A stretch of DNA of 64,000 nucleotides from Marinobacter salsuginis (GTDB lineage Bacteria; Pseudomonadota; Gammaproteobacteria; Pseudomonadales; Oleiphilaceae). Location of the stretch: positions 124,001-188,000 of the forward strand of contig NZ_BGZH01000001.1 in the NCBI RefSeq assembly GCF_009617755.1. The letters run 5' to 3'. The position numbers and the translations under genes are program-made. Shown piece by piece: positions 30,002 to 40,142 of this stretch; position 1 is the stretch's first letter; each line of letters begins with the position of its first letter. The notes under the pieces were generated by a model. That model worked only from the letters and a program-made list of their open reading frames with translations, had not been told where the DNA came from and ran no database searches.

Positions 30002-32105
30002 TGGATTTTCCTGTCCGAGTCCTGGATCTGCGCAGCTGGCGCTTCCGTAGTTGACGCTTCATAGTGGCGAGCAGACGGCGCATTCGCTTTACCTGTTCAC
30101 CACCGTTTTCGTCTTTACCAGCGCCATAGTAATGGCTGTTGACCATACGGGCAAAAAGCCTGGCCGAATCTGCCGCGGCCGGTTCTGCTTTCGCCAGTCG
30201 TGACGCCAGCACCGATGGCGTTTCACCATGGCGAACAGGCACCCCGGCGCTGGCGCACAGCCGATGCCAGGTATCAACCACTCTCCGAAACGCGTCTCGC
30301 CGTTCTCCCCGGCGCATCTGGAGCGCCGAAATCAACCCGGCAATCAACAAGCCGGCGCCAACGATACCTGCTGTCATGTACCCCAGCTCCCGCATGCCGA
30401 ACCCGCCGGGTAACCGGGACATAAAATCCATCTGAGTCTGGCCCTGGTAACCGACAACCCAGCGCTGCCACTGGTAGTTGATGCGATCCAGCTGCAGGCT
30501 TGCCCATTGCACCAGGGCTACATCGGCGTACCGCTGGGGCGAGGCCCAGCTGTCTTCCAGAAAAGATCCCTCTTCGGCAACGGCATCCCGAAGACCAGAT
30601 TCAATCCGGTCCGGCGCAATGGCCGCTGTAGGATCGACCCTCACCCAACCTCGCCCATCAATATAAGCTTCAACCCAGGCGTGGGCGTCGTACTGGCGCA
30701 CGATCAGGTAATCGCCGCCGGCCCCGCTTTCTCCACCCTGGTAACCGACCACAACTCGCGAGGGAATCCCCGCAGCCCGAAGTACGAACGTGGTGGCGCC
30801 TGCGTAGTGGGCGCAAAAGCCCCGTTTTTCGTCGAACAACAGGGAATCAATGCCGTCATCTGGCATGGCAGGTGGTCTAAGCGTGTAGAAATATTCCTGT
30901 TCACGGAATCGTTGCAAGAGAGTCCTGACGACCTGTTCATCACCCATCGTACGGCGAAGCTCACCGGCCAATTCCCGGGCCCTGGGGTTACCTTCCGCCG
31001 GCAACTGGAGGTACTGCCGCAATTGGGCAGGGCTTTGCTGCTCAGGGGATGAACCCTCTTCCTCCAACGCCAACCGGTAGCGAACCGGGCTGTCAGCTGG
31101 CCGCCGAAACCGGAAAAGGTCAGCCATACCCTCGAAGACGTTATCCGAGACCGCACGTGAGTTTTCAAGTGCAAAGGCCCAACGTTGATCGGTTGGCTCC
31201 AGAAGGACGTCATACTGATTCGGTTCCAGGTCTCCTATCCCGCCATCAACCGCTACGCGGCCGAGAGGACCAAAACCCTCTCGCTGCCCCTGGCGCCAGG
31301 TCTCTCCATCCAGATAGTCGAGAATAAGGCCGCGCCAGTATCGGTCGCGATAGGCGGGCATTTCGCCCCCAAACGTTACCCGGAAAGCCCGTTCACTGCT
31401 CTGGGCCAGGTTGGAAATATCGCCGGGTCTCATGGTGTCGCTGATACCGGTGCGGGCCTCACCCGAAACCAGCGGAACGCTCCACAGCGGGGACATTCGG
31501 GGAAAAAAAACAAACAATAGAATGACTATCGGCAATGTCTTCAGAAACATACCGCCCAATCTGCGCCAACCAGACGTCATTCCGTTGGGGAGTTCCGGTG
31601 CGTTCAGCACCTGCAACCCGACAAGCAGCAGCGCTATCCCCGTGAAGTTGACCAATGCCCAGAGAATCTCCTGGTGGAACAGGAAATTCACGGAAGCCAG
31701 ATAAGTGAGAATAAAGAACAGGACATAAAAGTCCCTTACCGAACGGGTTTCCAGCCATTTGAGGCCCACTGCCAGCACAAAAAACGAAGCGGCGGTATCC
31801 ACCGTAAACCGCCCCTGTACCGTTGCGACATAGACACCAATCAGCACAAGCATAATGCCTGTGCGCAACAAACGACCGGGAAGCCGCACACGCCCATACT
31901 GTGCAAGCCACCGCCAGGCCGCCAGTACTGCACAGGCGGCAATCAGCCACAGGGGCAAACGGTCCCATTGGGGCAACAGAAGCAGACCAAAACCGGCAAT
32001 CAGCCAGAGCAGAGCTCTGGCTGGTAAATAGTTCCCGCTAGTGTCGTCTGATTCTTTGCCTCGCAGGCGGTCCAGAAAACTCAAGCCTGCACCTCCGAAA
32101 CCCAT
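29994..32105 (-). CDS. tgpA: TgpA-type membrane transglutaminase
   Basis: A 703-residue inner-membrane protein with about five or six N-terminal helices (residues about 27-205), a periplasmic transglutaminase-like domain, one late helix (near 560-580) and a cytoplasmic DUF4129-like tail. The catalytic triad is visible: Cys in KRGFCAHYAGATTF, His in YDAHAWVEAY and Asp in VRVDPTAAI. In P. aeruginosa TgpA is essential; its substrate is unknown. It overlaps DUF58 by 25 nt and holB by 8 nt. Confidence 0.93.
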   Translation of the reverse strand: MGFGGAGLSFLDRLRGKESDDTSGNYLPARALLWLIAGFGLLLLPQWDRLPLWLIAACAVLAAWRWLAQYGRVRLPGRLLRTGIMLVLIGVYVATVQGRFTVDTAASFFVLAVGLKWLETRSVRDFYVLFFILTYLASVNFLFHQEILWALVNFTGIALLLVGLQVLNAPELPNGMTSGWRRLGGMFLKTLPIVILLFVFFPRMSPLWSVPLVSGEARTGISDTMRPGDISNLAQSSERAFRVTFGGEMPAYRDRYWRGLILDYLDGETWRQGQREGFGPLGRVAVDGGIGDLEPNQYDVLLEPTDQRWAFALENSRAVSDNVFEGMADLFRFRRPADSPVRYRLALEEEGSSPEQQSPAQLRQYLQLPAEGNPRARELAGELRRTMGDEQVVRTLLQRFREQEYFYTLRPPAMPDDGIDSLLFDEKRGFCAHYAGATTFVLRAAGIPSRVVVGYQGGESGAGGDYLIVRQYDAHAWVEAYIDGRGWVRVDPTAAIAPDRIESGLRDAVAEEGSFLEDSWASPQRYADVALVQWASLQLDRINYQWQRWVVGYQGQTQMDFMSRLPGGFGMRELGYMTAGIVGAGLLIAGLISALQMRRGERRDAFRRVVDTWHRLCASAGVPVRHGETPSVLASRLAKAEPAAADSARLFARMVNSHYYGAGKDENGGEQVKRMRRLLATMKRQLRKRQLRRSRTRTGKSSD

Positions 32106-33115
32106 TGGGTTGCCCCATCCTTACCCTTCCTACGCGTTCCATGGGGCTCGGCCATCGTATCCCTTGGCCGCTCCTCGCCCCAGGTCGCCAATACCCGGAG
32201 ACACCGGGCCACATGGGCCGGGCCGGAGTCCGGCTCGATGATCTGGCCCGGGAGGTTCAGCCCGAACCGCACGCCAGTACGCCCTCGCTCATTCACCAGA
32301 AACGCCAGGTAACTCAGCCGCAACTCATGGTCTGCTCCGGGGTAGGCGTTAAAATCCAGCCAGTAGGGACTGCCCTGTTCGCCCTCCCAGTCGGCGACCA
32401 CCATTTGCCCGGTTCGTGCGAATCGTTTCCAGAGCACCCGCTGGCTGAGATCGCCCTCCCGCCACGGCCGTATATCGGCGTGATCGTTGCCTTCGACAGA
32501 TCTTGCCTCGGCAGACTCATCACCATCCGCGACCGTGCTGAATGCATCTGGCGCCGCAATCGGCCTTGGAAATACGACACCGGCGGACACTGGCCGAAGC
32601 CAGGACCAGGCCTTCAGCAGGCCGAACGGAAACCGGGTCTCAATTCGAACCCGATCAGGACGCAAATAGCCCCGATGAGCGGAATGAACCGGCAGAGTGA
32701 CATCCTGCGCCTCGCCTGAATGGACGTGCACTGGAGCAAGTCCCGATTCTTCGCACGAGAGAAGGATGGCGATGGCGTCATCCCGCCCTGCCTTCAGGCG
32801 TAGCCGGAAAGGAATATCATCGCCAGCAAAGCCCTCTCCTGGCTGAATCAGGGTGAGCTCAAGGCCGGACAGATTTCGATGGGTCTGATGCATAGCGCCG
32901 ACAAACACAGCGCCCAATAAAAAGGTGCTCAAGTAGATAAGGCTGTTTTGGTAATTTATTCCGGTCAGCAACATGATGACCAGCAAAAGGCCAAATACCA
33001 GGCCGGCGCCGGTAGGCAGGATAAAAATGTTTTTCTGACTGAAGGTCTGAAGATCGGACCGCGGAATGCGGCGGTTGATCCAGCGACGAAATCGGTTTGT
33101 GAACGGCTTTTTCAT
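32081..33115 (-). CDS. DUF58 (VWA-like) membrane protein
   Basis: A 344-residue protein with two adjacent membrane helices (about 32-75), a periplasmic/beta segment and the DUF58 core (VEGNDHADIRPWREGDLSQRVLWKRFARTG). Nearly always encoded between a MoxR ATPase and TgpA. Here TgpA follows by overlap, but no MoxR gene precedes it; the upstream 188 bp is a divergent promoter region. Likely a membrane partner of TgpA. Confidence 0.9.
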   Translation of the reverse strand: MKKPFTNRFRRWINRRIPRSDLQTFSQKNIFILPTGAGLVFGLLLVIMLLTGINYQNSLIYLSTFLLGAVFVGAMHQTHRNLSGLELTLIQPGEGFAGDDIPFRLRLKAGRDDAIAILLSCEESGLAPVHVHSGEAQDVTLPVHSAHRGYLRPDRVRIETRFPFGLLKAWSWLRPVSAGVVFPRPIAAPDAFSTVADGDESAEARSVEGNDHADIRPWREGDLSQRVLWKRFARTGQMVVADWEGEQGSPYWLDFNAYPGADHELRLSYLAFLVNERGRTGVRFGLNLPGQIIEPDSGPAHVARCLRVLATWGEERPRDTMAEPHGTRRKGKDGATQWVSEVQA

Positions 33116-33233
33116 GGTGTCACTGAGGCCCTGGGATGCCGAAAAAGTTCATGGTATTCGAGCATGTTTTTGCTGTGATTAGTAACAGTACCGAAAAATC
33201 GACGATTTTGATCACAAACCCGGACCTTCCAGC

Positions 33234-33262
33234 TTGAATTCCTGTCCTACAAACCGAATACT
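33234..33262 (+). promoter_or_regulatory. Likely promoter of the secreted protein at 33304
   Basis: TTGAAT, 17 nt, AATACT. It predicts a start near 33269 and a ~35-nt leader before ATG 33304, with GGGGCC as a weak ribosome site. The rest of the 33116-33303 gap must also hold the divergent promoter of the DUF58-tgpA operon, which I could not place. Confidence 0.45.
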
Positions 33263-33303
33263 CGCTTCAGGGAGCGTATTTTTTATACAAAAGGGGCCAG
33301 ACT

Positions 33304-33921
33304 ATGAAACGCCGACACCTGCTCACCACCGCCATCAGCGGTCTGGTTGTTGCTTTACCTGCCTTTGGTGGCGTTCAGACCATGACCTCGGACGAGATGG
33401 TGGAAACCTATGTTAAGGATTCCGCCGTTATCGTTGTGCCCAAGGAGCGCAAGAAATCTGAAGCCGACCGGCAACGTATTCTGCGCTCTCTCACGATCTC
33501 CCCTGGCGAACCAGTCCTGTCCGAGGCGGAAGAGGAAGCCTACCGGGACGCACTACAGCGGTATATTGACGAAGGCAAGACCGATGCCCTGGAAAGCGCA
33601 GAAGAGGAATTTCTCCGGCGCGCCCTGCTCCTGCCCCAGGAAGAAATCGCCCGGGCACAGCCGCCGGCCGAGTTTACGCCAACGATTCCACCAATCATTT
33701 TTGGGCAGCAGGCACAGATTCCGGAAGAGCCTTTCACACAGACGTTTCTTAACGATCAACTGGGAATTGGCTTTGATGGCCAGAATCTGAACTTCAGTAT
33801 TGGTAACCCACCGGGGATTGACCAGATACAGATTCCGCAGGCTATCAATGAAGGACCGATTACGCTGACGCCGCGTCCGGGTGGCGGGTTCGATCTTTCT
33901 ATTGCGGTGCCGGATCAGTAA
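33304..33921 (+). CDS. Secreted protein of unknown function
   Basis: Not recognised. A 205-residue protein with a signal peptide (MKRRHLLTTAISGLVVALPAFG, cut near 22-24). A Glu/Lys/Arg-rich helical part follows to about residue 120, then a Pro/Ile/Gln-rich part with PGIDQIQIPQ and a final LTPRPGGGFDLSIAVPDQ strand-like end. No Cys for disulfides or a lipobox. Single-gene unit with its own promoter and terminator, divergent from DUF58-tgpA. Probably periplasmic or surface. Confidence 0.8.
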   Translation: MKRRHLLTTAISGLVVALPAFGGVQTMTSDEMVETYVKDSAVIVVPKERKKSEADRQRILRSLTISPGEPVLSEAEEEAYRDALQRYIDEGKTDALESAEEEFLRRALLLPQEEIARAQPPAEFTPTIPPIIFGQQAQIPEEPFTQTFLNDQLGIGFDGQNLNFSIGNPPGIDQIQIPQAINEGPITLTPRPGGGFDLSIAVPDQ

Positions 33922-33947
33922 CGGAGAGGACGCTTATTCTATTTGAA

Positions 33948-33980
33948 AACGGCAGCCAGGAATGGCTGCCGTTTTTTTTT
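33948..33980 (+). terminator. Rho-independent terminator
   Basis: AACGGCAGCCA-ggaa-TGGCTGCCGTT, a perfect 11-bp stem followed by a run of T. It lies 27 bp after the secreted-protein stop. Textbook form. Confidence 0.92.
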
Positions 33981-34004
33981 GTTGGCTCGGGTTTTCTTTT
34001 GGCC

Positions 34005-34034
34005 AATAAAAACGCCCCGCGAAGCGGGGCGTTT
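34005..34034 (-). terminator. Rho-independent terminator of the DUF6160-like gene
   Basis: On the minus strand AAACGCCCCGC-ttc-GCGGGGCGTTT followed by TTATT. It lies about 25 bp after the stop at 34059. With the terminator at 33948 it cleanly separates the two convergent units. Confidence 0.9.
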
Positions 34035-34058
34035 CACCAGCTTAGGTGTTAGGCCAGA

Positions 34059-34937
34059 TTAGTGACCGTACACAGCCAGCTTGGTGTCAGTAATTGCCAG
34101 GTTATCGATGGCAATGGTACCGATATTGGTGCCACCAATAATGGTTTCACCGATAGCAACGTCCATGTAGACGTTGTTTACGTCAATGCGCAACACGTCA
34201 GCAGCTGTAGAGGCGCCAAGCCCAGCACCTTTGTAGACGTCAAGGTTCACGTTAGCAAAACCGGCCAGAACCTGAGCTTCCTGAGAAGCAGGATCAAGAC
34301 CGAATTCGCCATCTGCATCGGCGGCCATTACTGAGCCGTCACCGTCATAGTCGAAGTTGCCGCCTGCACCCGAGATCGTCAGGTCACGGATACCAATACC
34401 CAGAAACTCCACATCGAAATCCATATCCTGCACGTCGAACGCAGCGACTACATTCAAGTGATCTGTTGCAGTGTCAACTGCGATATCCAGTTGAGCCAGG
34501 TTACCCCAGCCACTCAAGTTGGAAATCAGAGTGGTGCTGTCAGAGCCAGTGTTTCCGGCGAGCAGCTCCATAGAGCCGACGGTCATACCCCAATCGATTG
34601 GGTTGCCATCGAGGGTGCCAACGTGAATCTTGGCATCGCCATCATCTAAAACGTCGATGTCAATCTTCAATTGGTCCAGCAGGTCATTGTAACCAGCAGT
34701 TGACCCTGCAGCAGTTACGCCAGCACCACCGAGAACGATATCGTTAACTGCGAAGGAACCTTCATCGGTGTACTTGAATTGACCGATACTGACTTTGGTT
34801 TCCAGCTCAATAGTCACACCGGCCTGACCGGTGACGTTCCCCATTGCACTGTCATCAAGTGCTTTGAGGTCAGCATTGGCTGCAAACGGAGCAGCGGCAA
34901 CCGCAGTTGCCAGAGCAATTTTTTTCAGGCCTTTCAT
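34059..34937 (-). CDS. Secreted DUF6160-like beta-rich protein
   Basis: A 292-residue exported protein. ATG 34937 has AAGGAG 7 nt upstream; the open frame further up is unsupported. Signal peptide MKGLKKIALATAVAAAPFAANA. The mature start ALDDSAMGNVTGQAGVTIELE matches the N-terminal pattern I know from DUF6160/FilA-like proteins of marine gammaproteobacteria and Acinetobacter. The rest is acidic, Gly/Asp-rich and beta-like, with repeated TIxG/LxIDNL units. Location outer membrane or surface by inference; function unknown. Confidence 0.8.
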   Translation of the reverse strand: MKGLKKIALATAVAAAPFAANADLKALDDSAMGNVTGQAGVTIELETKVSIGQFKYTDEGSFAVNDIVLGGAGVTAAGSTAGYNDLLDQLKIDIDVLDDGDAKIHVGTLDGNPIDWGMTVGSMELLAGNTGSDSTTLISNLSGWGNLAQLDIAVDTATDHLNVVAAFDVQDMDFDVEFLGIGIRDLTISGAGGNFDYDGDGSVMAADADGEFGLDPASQEAQVLAGFANVNLDVYKGAGLGASTAADVLRIDVNNVYMDVAIGETIIGGTNIGTIAIDNLAITDTKLAVYGH

Positions 34938-35039
34938 TCTTATCTCCTTATAAACTCTATTGTTCTTATCTGAGTTTTGATTTAGTCGTGGAATCTGTGA
35001 CTCCACAATTCCATTTAAGATTGTTTTACAGTCCTAGTC

Positions 35040-35055
35040 CGTGACTATCGTCACA
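35040..35055. promoter_or_regulatory. CRP/Vfr-like site (one mismatch)
   Basis: CGTGA-ctatcg-TCACA matches TGTGA-N6-TCACA at 9 of 10 positions, about 105 bp upstream of the DUF6160-like gene. One-mismatch sites are expected about twice by chance in 64 kb, so this rests on its intergenic position only. Confidence 0.3.
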
Positions 35056-35107
35056 GTTATTTACCCTTCGTTAACACACTGAAACAAACCTCGACTACTT
35101 CTCACCC

Positions 35108-35710
35108 TTAGCTCTGACCATCGGGTGTTGCATCCTCGTCATAGAACATCTGGTAAGGTTTTTCACGCGTTACAGGAGCACTGTATTTTACTTTGCCCTC
35201 AACTACCTCAAATGGGATTACTTTATTGCCAGAAATGCCAAGTCTGTGTTCGTGTTCGATGACCAGAGCCTCAGAGGAACCCGCCGTATCTACCTTTCCG
35301 GTATAAAGGATAACGGCTGCATTGATCTTCCCGCGGCGTGCAATAGACTTCAGAGCTGCGCGGTATACGAGAATCCGAACTTGGGCTGGGGAACCGTCTA
35401 CCTGGCCATCAAGGTTGATTCGTTTTACGGTTTCTCCGTCGTCCATTAACATCCATGCAGCAGGCATGTTGGGGGCAGAGTTCTCTAACAACGCTGAATA
35501 CTCATCTGTTGCTCTCTCTATCAGATGCACGAGTTGGCGTTGGCCGACCACAGCAAATTTTGCCAGCTCCTCTTTCGTAAGTTTACCGTCAGCAATTGCG
35601 CTATCCTCTGGAATTTGAACTTTAACCTGTCCTTGCGAGTAAGCACTTGAAGCAAAAAAGACCATTCCAACTAGTAAGAACTTCGGGAAGAGGTTTCGTA
35701 GATAAGACAT
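35108..35710 (-). CDS. Secreted protein of unknown function
   Basis: Not recognised. A 200-residue protein with a signal peptide (MSYLRNLFPKFLLVGMVFFASSAYS-QG). The mature part is mixed alpha/beta with QRQLVHLIERATDEYSALLEN, an RILVYRAALKSIARRGKINAAVILYTGKV segment and an acidic C-terminus. Codon use and flanks look more AT-rich than neighbours. It lies 170 bp upstream of the DUF6160-like gene on the same strand, so the two may be cotranscribed and act together at the surface; that is inference. Confidence 0.75.
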   Translation of the reverse strand: MSYLRNLFPKFLLVGMVFFASSAYSQGQVKVQIPEDSAIADGKLTKEELAKFAVVGQRQLVHLIERATDEYSALLENSAPNMPAAWMLMDDGETVKRINLDGQVDGSPAQVRILVYRAALKSIARRGKINAAVILYTGKVDTAGSSEALVIEHEHRLGISGNKVIPFEVVEGKVKYSAPVTREKPYQMFYDEDATPDGQS

Positions 35711-35898
35711 CAGGTAATTCCTATTGTTTTTGATTAATTTGCCCGACGAAACTCAGCCAGTTCAGTTAAAATGATCACCGCAGGATTAAAAAAGACTGCT
35801 CTGTCGCCAAGCCTTTTTTATTAGATCAGCGAGACTCCCAAGCCAACAACGTCCGTTGTGTGCACTGTTTATCATTTCCAGAAGAATCCGGAGGAACC

Positions 35899-37254
35899 TT
35901 GAACCCGGCAACCGTGCGTGAACTCAATCAGGAGGCCTACCATCGCCTGCTCAAACATGCCTGCCGGGAAACGGATTTCGCCTATGTCGGAAGCGTCGGA
36001 GACGGCGCTGCGCGCGGCGTCTTCAGCGGTTTTTCTGCCAGAGCTCATGAAACCGAAGTGCTGGAATGGCCTGTGGGCAGAGATTTCTGCTCCGACCACC
36101 TAGCCCAGAGCATGGAAGCCCTCGTCCACCAATACCAAACCGAACAGGAACCCATTCCGGAATGTCTGTCCGGTGGGTGGATTGGATTCCTCGGTTATGA
36201 ACTGGGGTATGTGCGGGAAGGTCGTCTCAAGGAGATATGTCCACCTGTGGAAGCTCCCCTCATGTCTGCAGGGTTCTACCTTTGGACCGCAAGTCACAAT
36301 CGGAAAACAGATCGATATTGGCTCTGGATTCATCCGGAATGCCCTGATGAAACACGTGATTTACTGGAAAAGTGGCTGTGCTCGGACCTCCCAAAGGACA
36401 CCGCCGGGTGGGCTATGGTTTCCCGCTTTAAGCCGAGGCAAACACCGGATGCCTTCAGGGCGAGCGTAGAAAGGGTTCGCCACTATATTGAAGCCGGTGA
36501 TTGCTATCAGGCGAATCTCTCACAGGAATTTTCTGGCCATTTCACAGGAGACCCCTGGCAAGCATTCCAGGCTCTTGCCGATGCAAACCCCACTCCCTAT
36601 AGCGGCTTCATCCGAACCGGCGAGGCATCCATCCTGTCGGTTTCCCCGGAGCGATTTCTCGAGATACACGACCGCACCGTGACCACCAGTCCGATAAAGG
36701 GCACCCGGCCAAGAGGGGCCACTCCGGAGAAGGATTCCGCTTATGCCTCCGAACTGGAAGTGTCCGAAAAAGATCGGGCCGAAAACCTGATGATCGTCGA
36801 CCTGCTCCGTAACGATCTGAGCTTGAACGCCAGTACAGGCAGCGTAAAAGTCGACAAACTCTTTGCCTTGGAGTCGTACCGTAACGTTCATCACCTGGTC
36901 AGCCACATCCGCGCCGAGCTGGCCGAGGGTGTAACACCCTTGAAGGCTCTTTTTGACGCCTTCCCGGGCGGTTCAATTACGGGTGCGCCCAAGATCAGGG
37001 CCATGGAAATCATAAGGGAGCTCGAACCCCATTGGCGCGGCCCCTACTGTGGCTCGATTTTCTATCGCGGACTGGACGGCACGCTGGACAGCAATATTGC
37101 GATTCGCACCATGCTGTGCGATGGCGAGGGAATCATTCGCTGCTGGGGCGGCGGCGGGATTGTTGCGGATTCGGATCCCGAGGCCGAGTATCAGGAAACG
37201 CTTGCCAAGGTCGGGCCTTTGATGCGCTTTCTGGAAGAATTGGTGATCGAGTAA
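35899..37254 (+). CDS. pabB: Aminodeoxychorismate synthase component I
   Basis: Makes 4-amino-4-deoxychorismate from chorismate and ammonia for folate synthesis. The chorismate-binding domain has DCYQANLSQ, TSPIKGTRPRG, AENLMIVDLLRND, FPGGSITGAPK and GSIFYRGLDGTLDSNIAIRT, which point to PabB rather than TrpE. I choose TTG 35899 (MNPATVREL) because GGAGGA is just upstream, spacing a bit short; GTG 35860 would add 13 residues. No PabA-type glutaminase is adjacent. Same neighbourhood (pabB-thrH-cysH) as P. aeruginosa. Confidence 0.94.
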   Translation: MNPATVRELNQEAYHRLLKHACRETDFAYVGSVGDGAARGVFSGFSARAHETEVLEWPVGRDFCSDHLAQSMEALVHQYQTEQEPIPECLSGGWIGFLGYELGYVREGRLKEICPPVEAPLMSAGFYLWTASHNRKTDRYWLWIHPECPDETRDLLEKWLCSDLPKDTAGWAMVSRFKPRQTPDAFRASVERVRHYIEAGDCYQANLSQEFSGHFTGDPWQAFQALADANPTPYSGFIRTGEASILSVSPERFLEIHDRTVTTSPIKGTRPRGATPEKDSAYASELEVSEKDRAENLMIVDLLRNDLSLNASTGSVKVDKLFALESYRNVHHLVSHIRAELAEGVTPLKALFDAFPGGSITGAPKIRAMEIIRELEPHWRGPYCGSIFYRGLDGTLDSNIAIRTMLCDGEGIIRCWGGGGIVADSDPEAEYQETLAKVGPLMRFLEELVIE

Positions 37255-37267
37255 ATTAGGTTCAGGT

Positions 37268-37309
37268 GAACATAGGGCCAGAAGAAGGCTCTCTTCTGAC
37301 CCCGTGTTC
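37268..37309. terminator. Hairpin between convergent pabB and thrH
   Basis: GAACA, GGG and CAGAAGA pair in order with TCTTCTG, CCC and TGTTC, one long stem with small bulges. It fills the gap of the two convergent genes and probably acts as a two-way terminator, though no strong T-run follows on either side. Confidence 0.55.
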
Positions 37310-37319
37310 AGAGTTCCGA

Positions 37320-37934
37320 TCAGGCGCTATGGATCGCGCTGGCCTTGAGAAACTCCTGCCGGAGATCGTCGAAGTTATGAACCGCCGGGAACTGCGGAAA
37401 CTCGTCGATCACGTTCTGCGGCGCATGGAACAAAATACCGGCTTCCGCCTGCCCCAGCATGGTGGTGTCATTATAGGAATCCCCTGCAGCAATCACACGG
37501 TAATTCAGCAACTGGAATGCCCTGACTGACTGGCGCTTGGGATCGCGCTGGCGGAGCAGGTAGTTGGTGATCTGGCCGTCATCTGCCACTTCCAGTTTGT
37601 GGCACAGCAGCGCCGGGTAACCCAGCTTCTTCATCAGGGGCATGGCAAATTCGTAGAAGGTGTCAGAAAGAATTACCACCTGAAAACGTTCGCGCAACCA
37701 ATCCAGAAACTCCCGTGCGCCGGGCAGCGGATCCAGCTCACCGATTACTTCCTGAATCTGCGGCAGGCCATAACCGTGCTGGTCCAGCAGTTTCAGGCGC
37801 TGCTTCATCAGTACGTCGTAATCCGGAATATCGCGGGTGGTGGCCTTGAGCTCTTCAATACCGGTCTTTTCGGCGAACGCGATCCAGATTTCCGGGATCA
37901 ATACTCCTTCAAGGTCAAGGCATGCCAGTTCCAC
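37320..37934 (-). CDS. thrH: Phosphoserine phosphatase / homoserine phosphotransferase
   Basis: HAD-family enzyme that in Pseudomonas moves phosphate from phosphoserine to homoserine and acts as a phosphoserine phosphatase. I choose GTG 37934: AGGAG lies 6 nt upstream and the protein then begins MELACLDLEGVLIPEIW like its homologues, 204 residues. The frame to 37970 would add 12 unsupported residues. DLEG holds the nucleophile Asp7; ILSDTF and AAGDSYNDTTML are HAD motifs II and IV. DYDVLMKQR is typical of ThrH. Confidence 0.93.
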   Translation of the reverse strand: MELACLDLEGVLIPEIWIAFAEKTGIEELKATTRDIPDYDVLMKQRLKLLDQHGYGLPQIQEVIGELDPLPGAREFLDWLRERFQVVILSDTFYEFAMPLMKKLGYPALLCHKLEVADDGQITNYLLRQRDPKRQSVRAFQLLNYRVIAAGDSYNDTTMLGQAEAGILFHAPQNVIDEFPQFPAVHNFDDLRQEFLKASAIHSA

Positions 37935-38166
37935 AACGATCTCCTGCTTCAATTGGTTAAGGGCGACCACGGTAAGTGCGTCTGCCGCTATTCGGAGCGT
38001 ATGATAAGAAAAACCGGGCGGGATTGCATCGTGGAAGTGTAAAGCCAGGCTTTTATGCGCGGAATAACCATATAGATTGTCATTCCTTCAGGATATTAGG
38101 CGTTTAATGATAGCCTTTTTATCAACTTAGATTTCCTTGCACACCAAAATAAGGCAATGCCGGGCC

Positions 38167-38889
38167 ATGACCGATATCCAAACCCTGCGGGAAGAGCTCG
38201 AAGGCCAGAGCCCCCGTTCGATTCTCAAAACTGCTCTGAAGAAGTATGACAACATCGCCATTTCCTTCAGTGGTGCCGAAGATGTCGTGCTGATCGAAAT
38301 GGCGCACAAGCTCACCGATCACCTGAAGGTGTTTACCCTGGATACAGCCCGTCTGCACCCGGAAACCTATGAGTTCATTGAGCGTGTTCGCAAGCATTAC
38401 GGCATCGAGATCGAGGTTCTGTTTCCAGACGCTCAGGAAGTTCAGGATCTGGTGAACAAGAAAGGTCTGTTCAGCTTCTACGAGGACGGACACAGCGAGT
38501 GCTGCGGCATTCGCAAGGTCAATCCCCTGCGCCGAAAGCTGGCTACGGTCGATGCCTGGATTACCGGGCAACGGAAGGATCAGAGCCCGGGCACCCGCAA
38601 TGACGTGCCAGTCATTCAGGAGGACACCGCCTTCTCTACCGATGACAAAACGCTGGTTAAATTCAATCCGCTGGCGAACTGGACATCGAAAGAAGTGTGG
38701 GATTACATCCGGATGTCCGAGGCGCCCTATAACGAGTTACATGAGAAGGGCTTTGTAAGCATCGGCTGCCAACCCTGTACCCGCCCTGTCCTGCCGGGAC
38801 AACACGAGCGAGAGGGTCGTTGGTGGTGGGAAGAAGCCACCCAGAAAGAATGCGGCCTGCACGCCGGCAACCTGATCGCCCGGGAATAA
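38167..38889 (+). CDS. cysH: Adenylylsulfate/phosphoadenylylsulfate reductase, [4Fe-4S] type
   Basis: Reduces activated sulfate to sulfite in assimilation, using thioredoxin. The start is ATG 38167 ([11 protein letters not shown]), length 240. Cluster cysteines are seen as CC in [11 protein letters not shown] and CxxC in GCQPCTRPV, so this is the Fe-S type that normally uses APS. The C-terminal catalytic Cys is in [15 protein letters not shown] is the nucleotide loop. It is convergent with its likely regulator cysB. The gap to thrH (37935-38166) is a divergent promoter region; GGAAT-N16-ATTCC near 38079 may be a CysB contact. Confidence 0.95.
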   Translation: MTDIQTLREELEGQSPRSILKTALKKYDNIAISFSGAEDVVLIEMAHKLTDHLKVFTLDTARLHPETYEFIERVRKHYGIEIEVLFPDAQEVQDLVNKKGLFSFYEDGHSECCGIRKVNPLRRKLATVDAWITGQRKDQSPGTRNDVPVIQEDTAFSTDDKTLVKFNPLANWTSKEVWDYIRMSEAPYNELHEKGFVSIGCQPCTRPVLPGQHEREGRWWWEEATQKECGLHAGNLIARE

Positions 38890-38901
38890 CCCGGGCGCAG
38901 C

Positions 38902-39992
<1,091 letters not shown>

Positions 39993-40064
39993 CAGTTTAG
40001 ACCAAAAATGCATTTACGCAGTCATTGATAAAACCTTGCCAAAGAGAACGTAGTTTCATAGCCC

Positions 40065-40092
40065 TTGACTTGGTCATTACAAAAGACACAAT
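40065..40092 (+). promoter_or_regulatory. Likely promoter of the MalT-like gene
   Basis: TTGACT, 16 nt, CACAAT. It predicts transcription from about 40099 and a ~44-nt leader before ATG 40143. Confidence 0.45.
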
Positions 40093-40142
40093 CCCTAATG
40101 CCCAGCTGGGGCAATTCCATACTCCATATATCCAGGGAATCC

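Noticed and set aside
35040..35055. Strong CRP site claim for the DUF6160-like gene
   Set aside because: One-mismatch sites are expected about twice by chance in a window of this size; kept only as a low-confidence feature.
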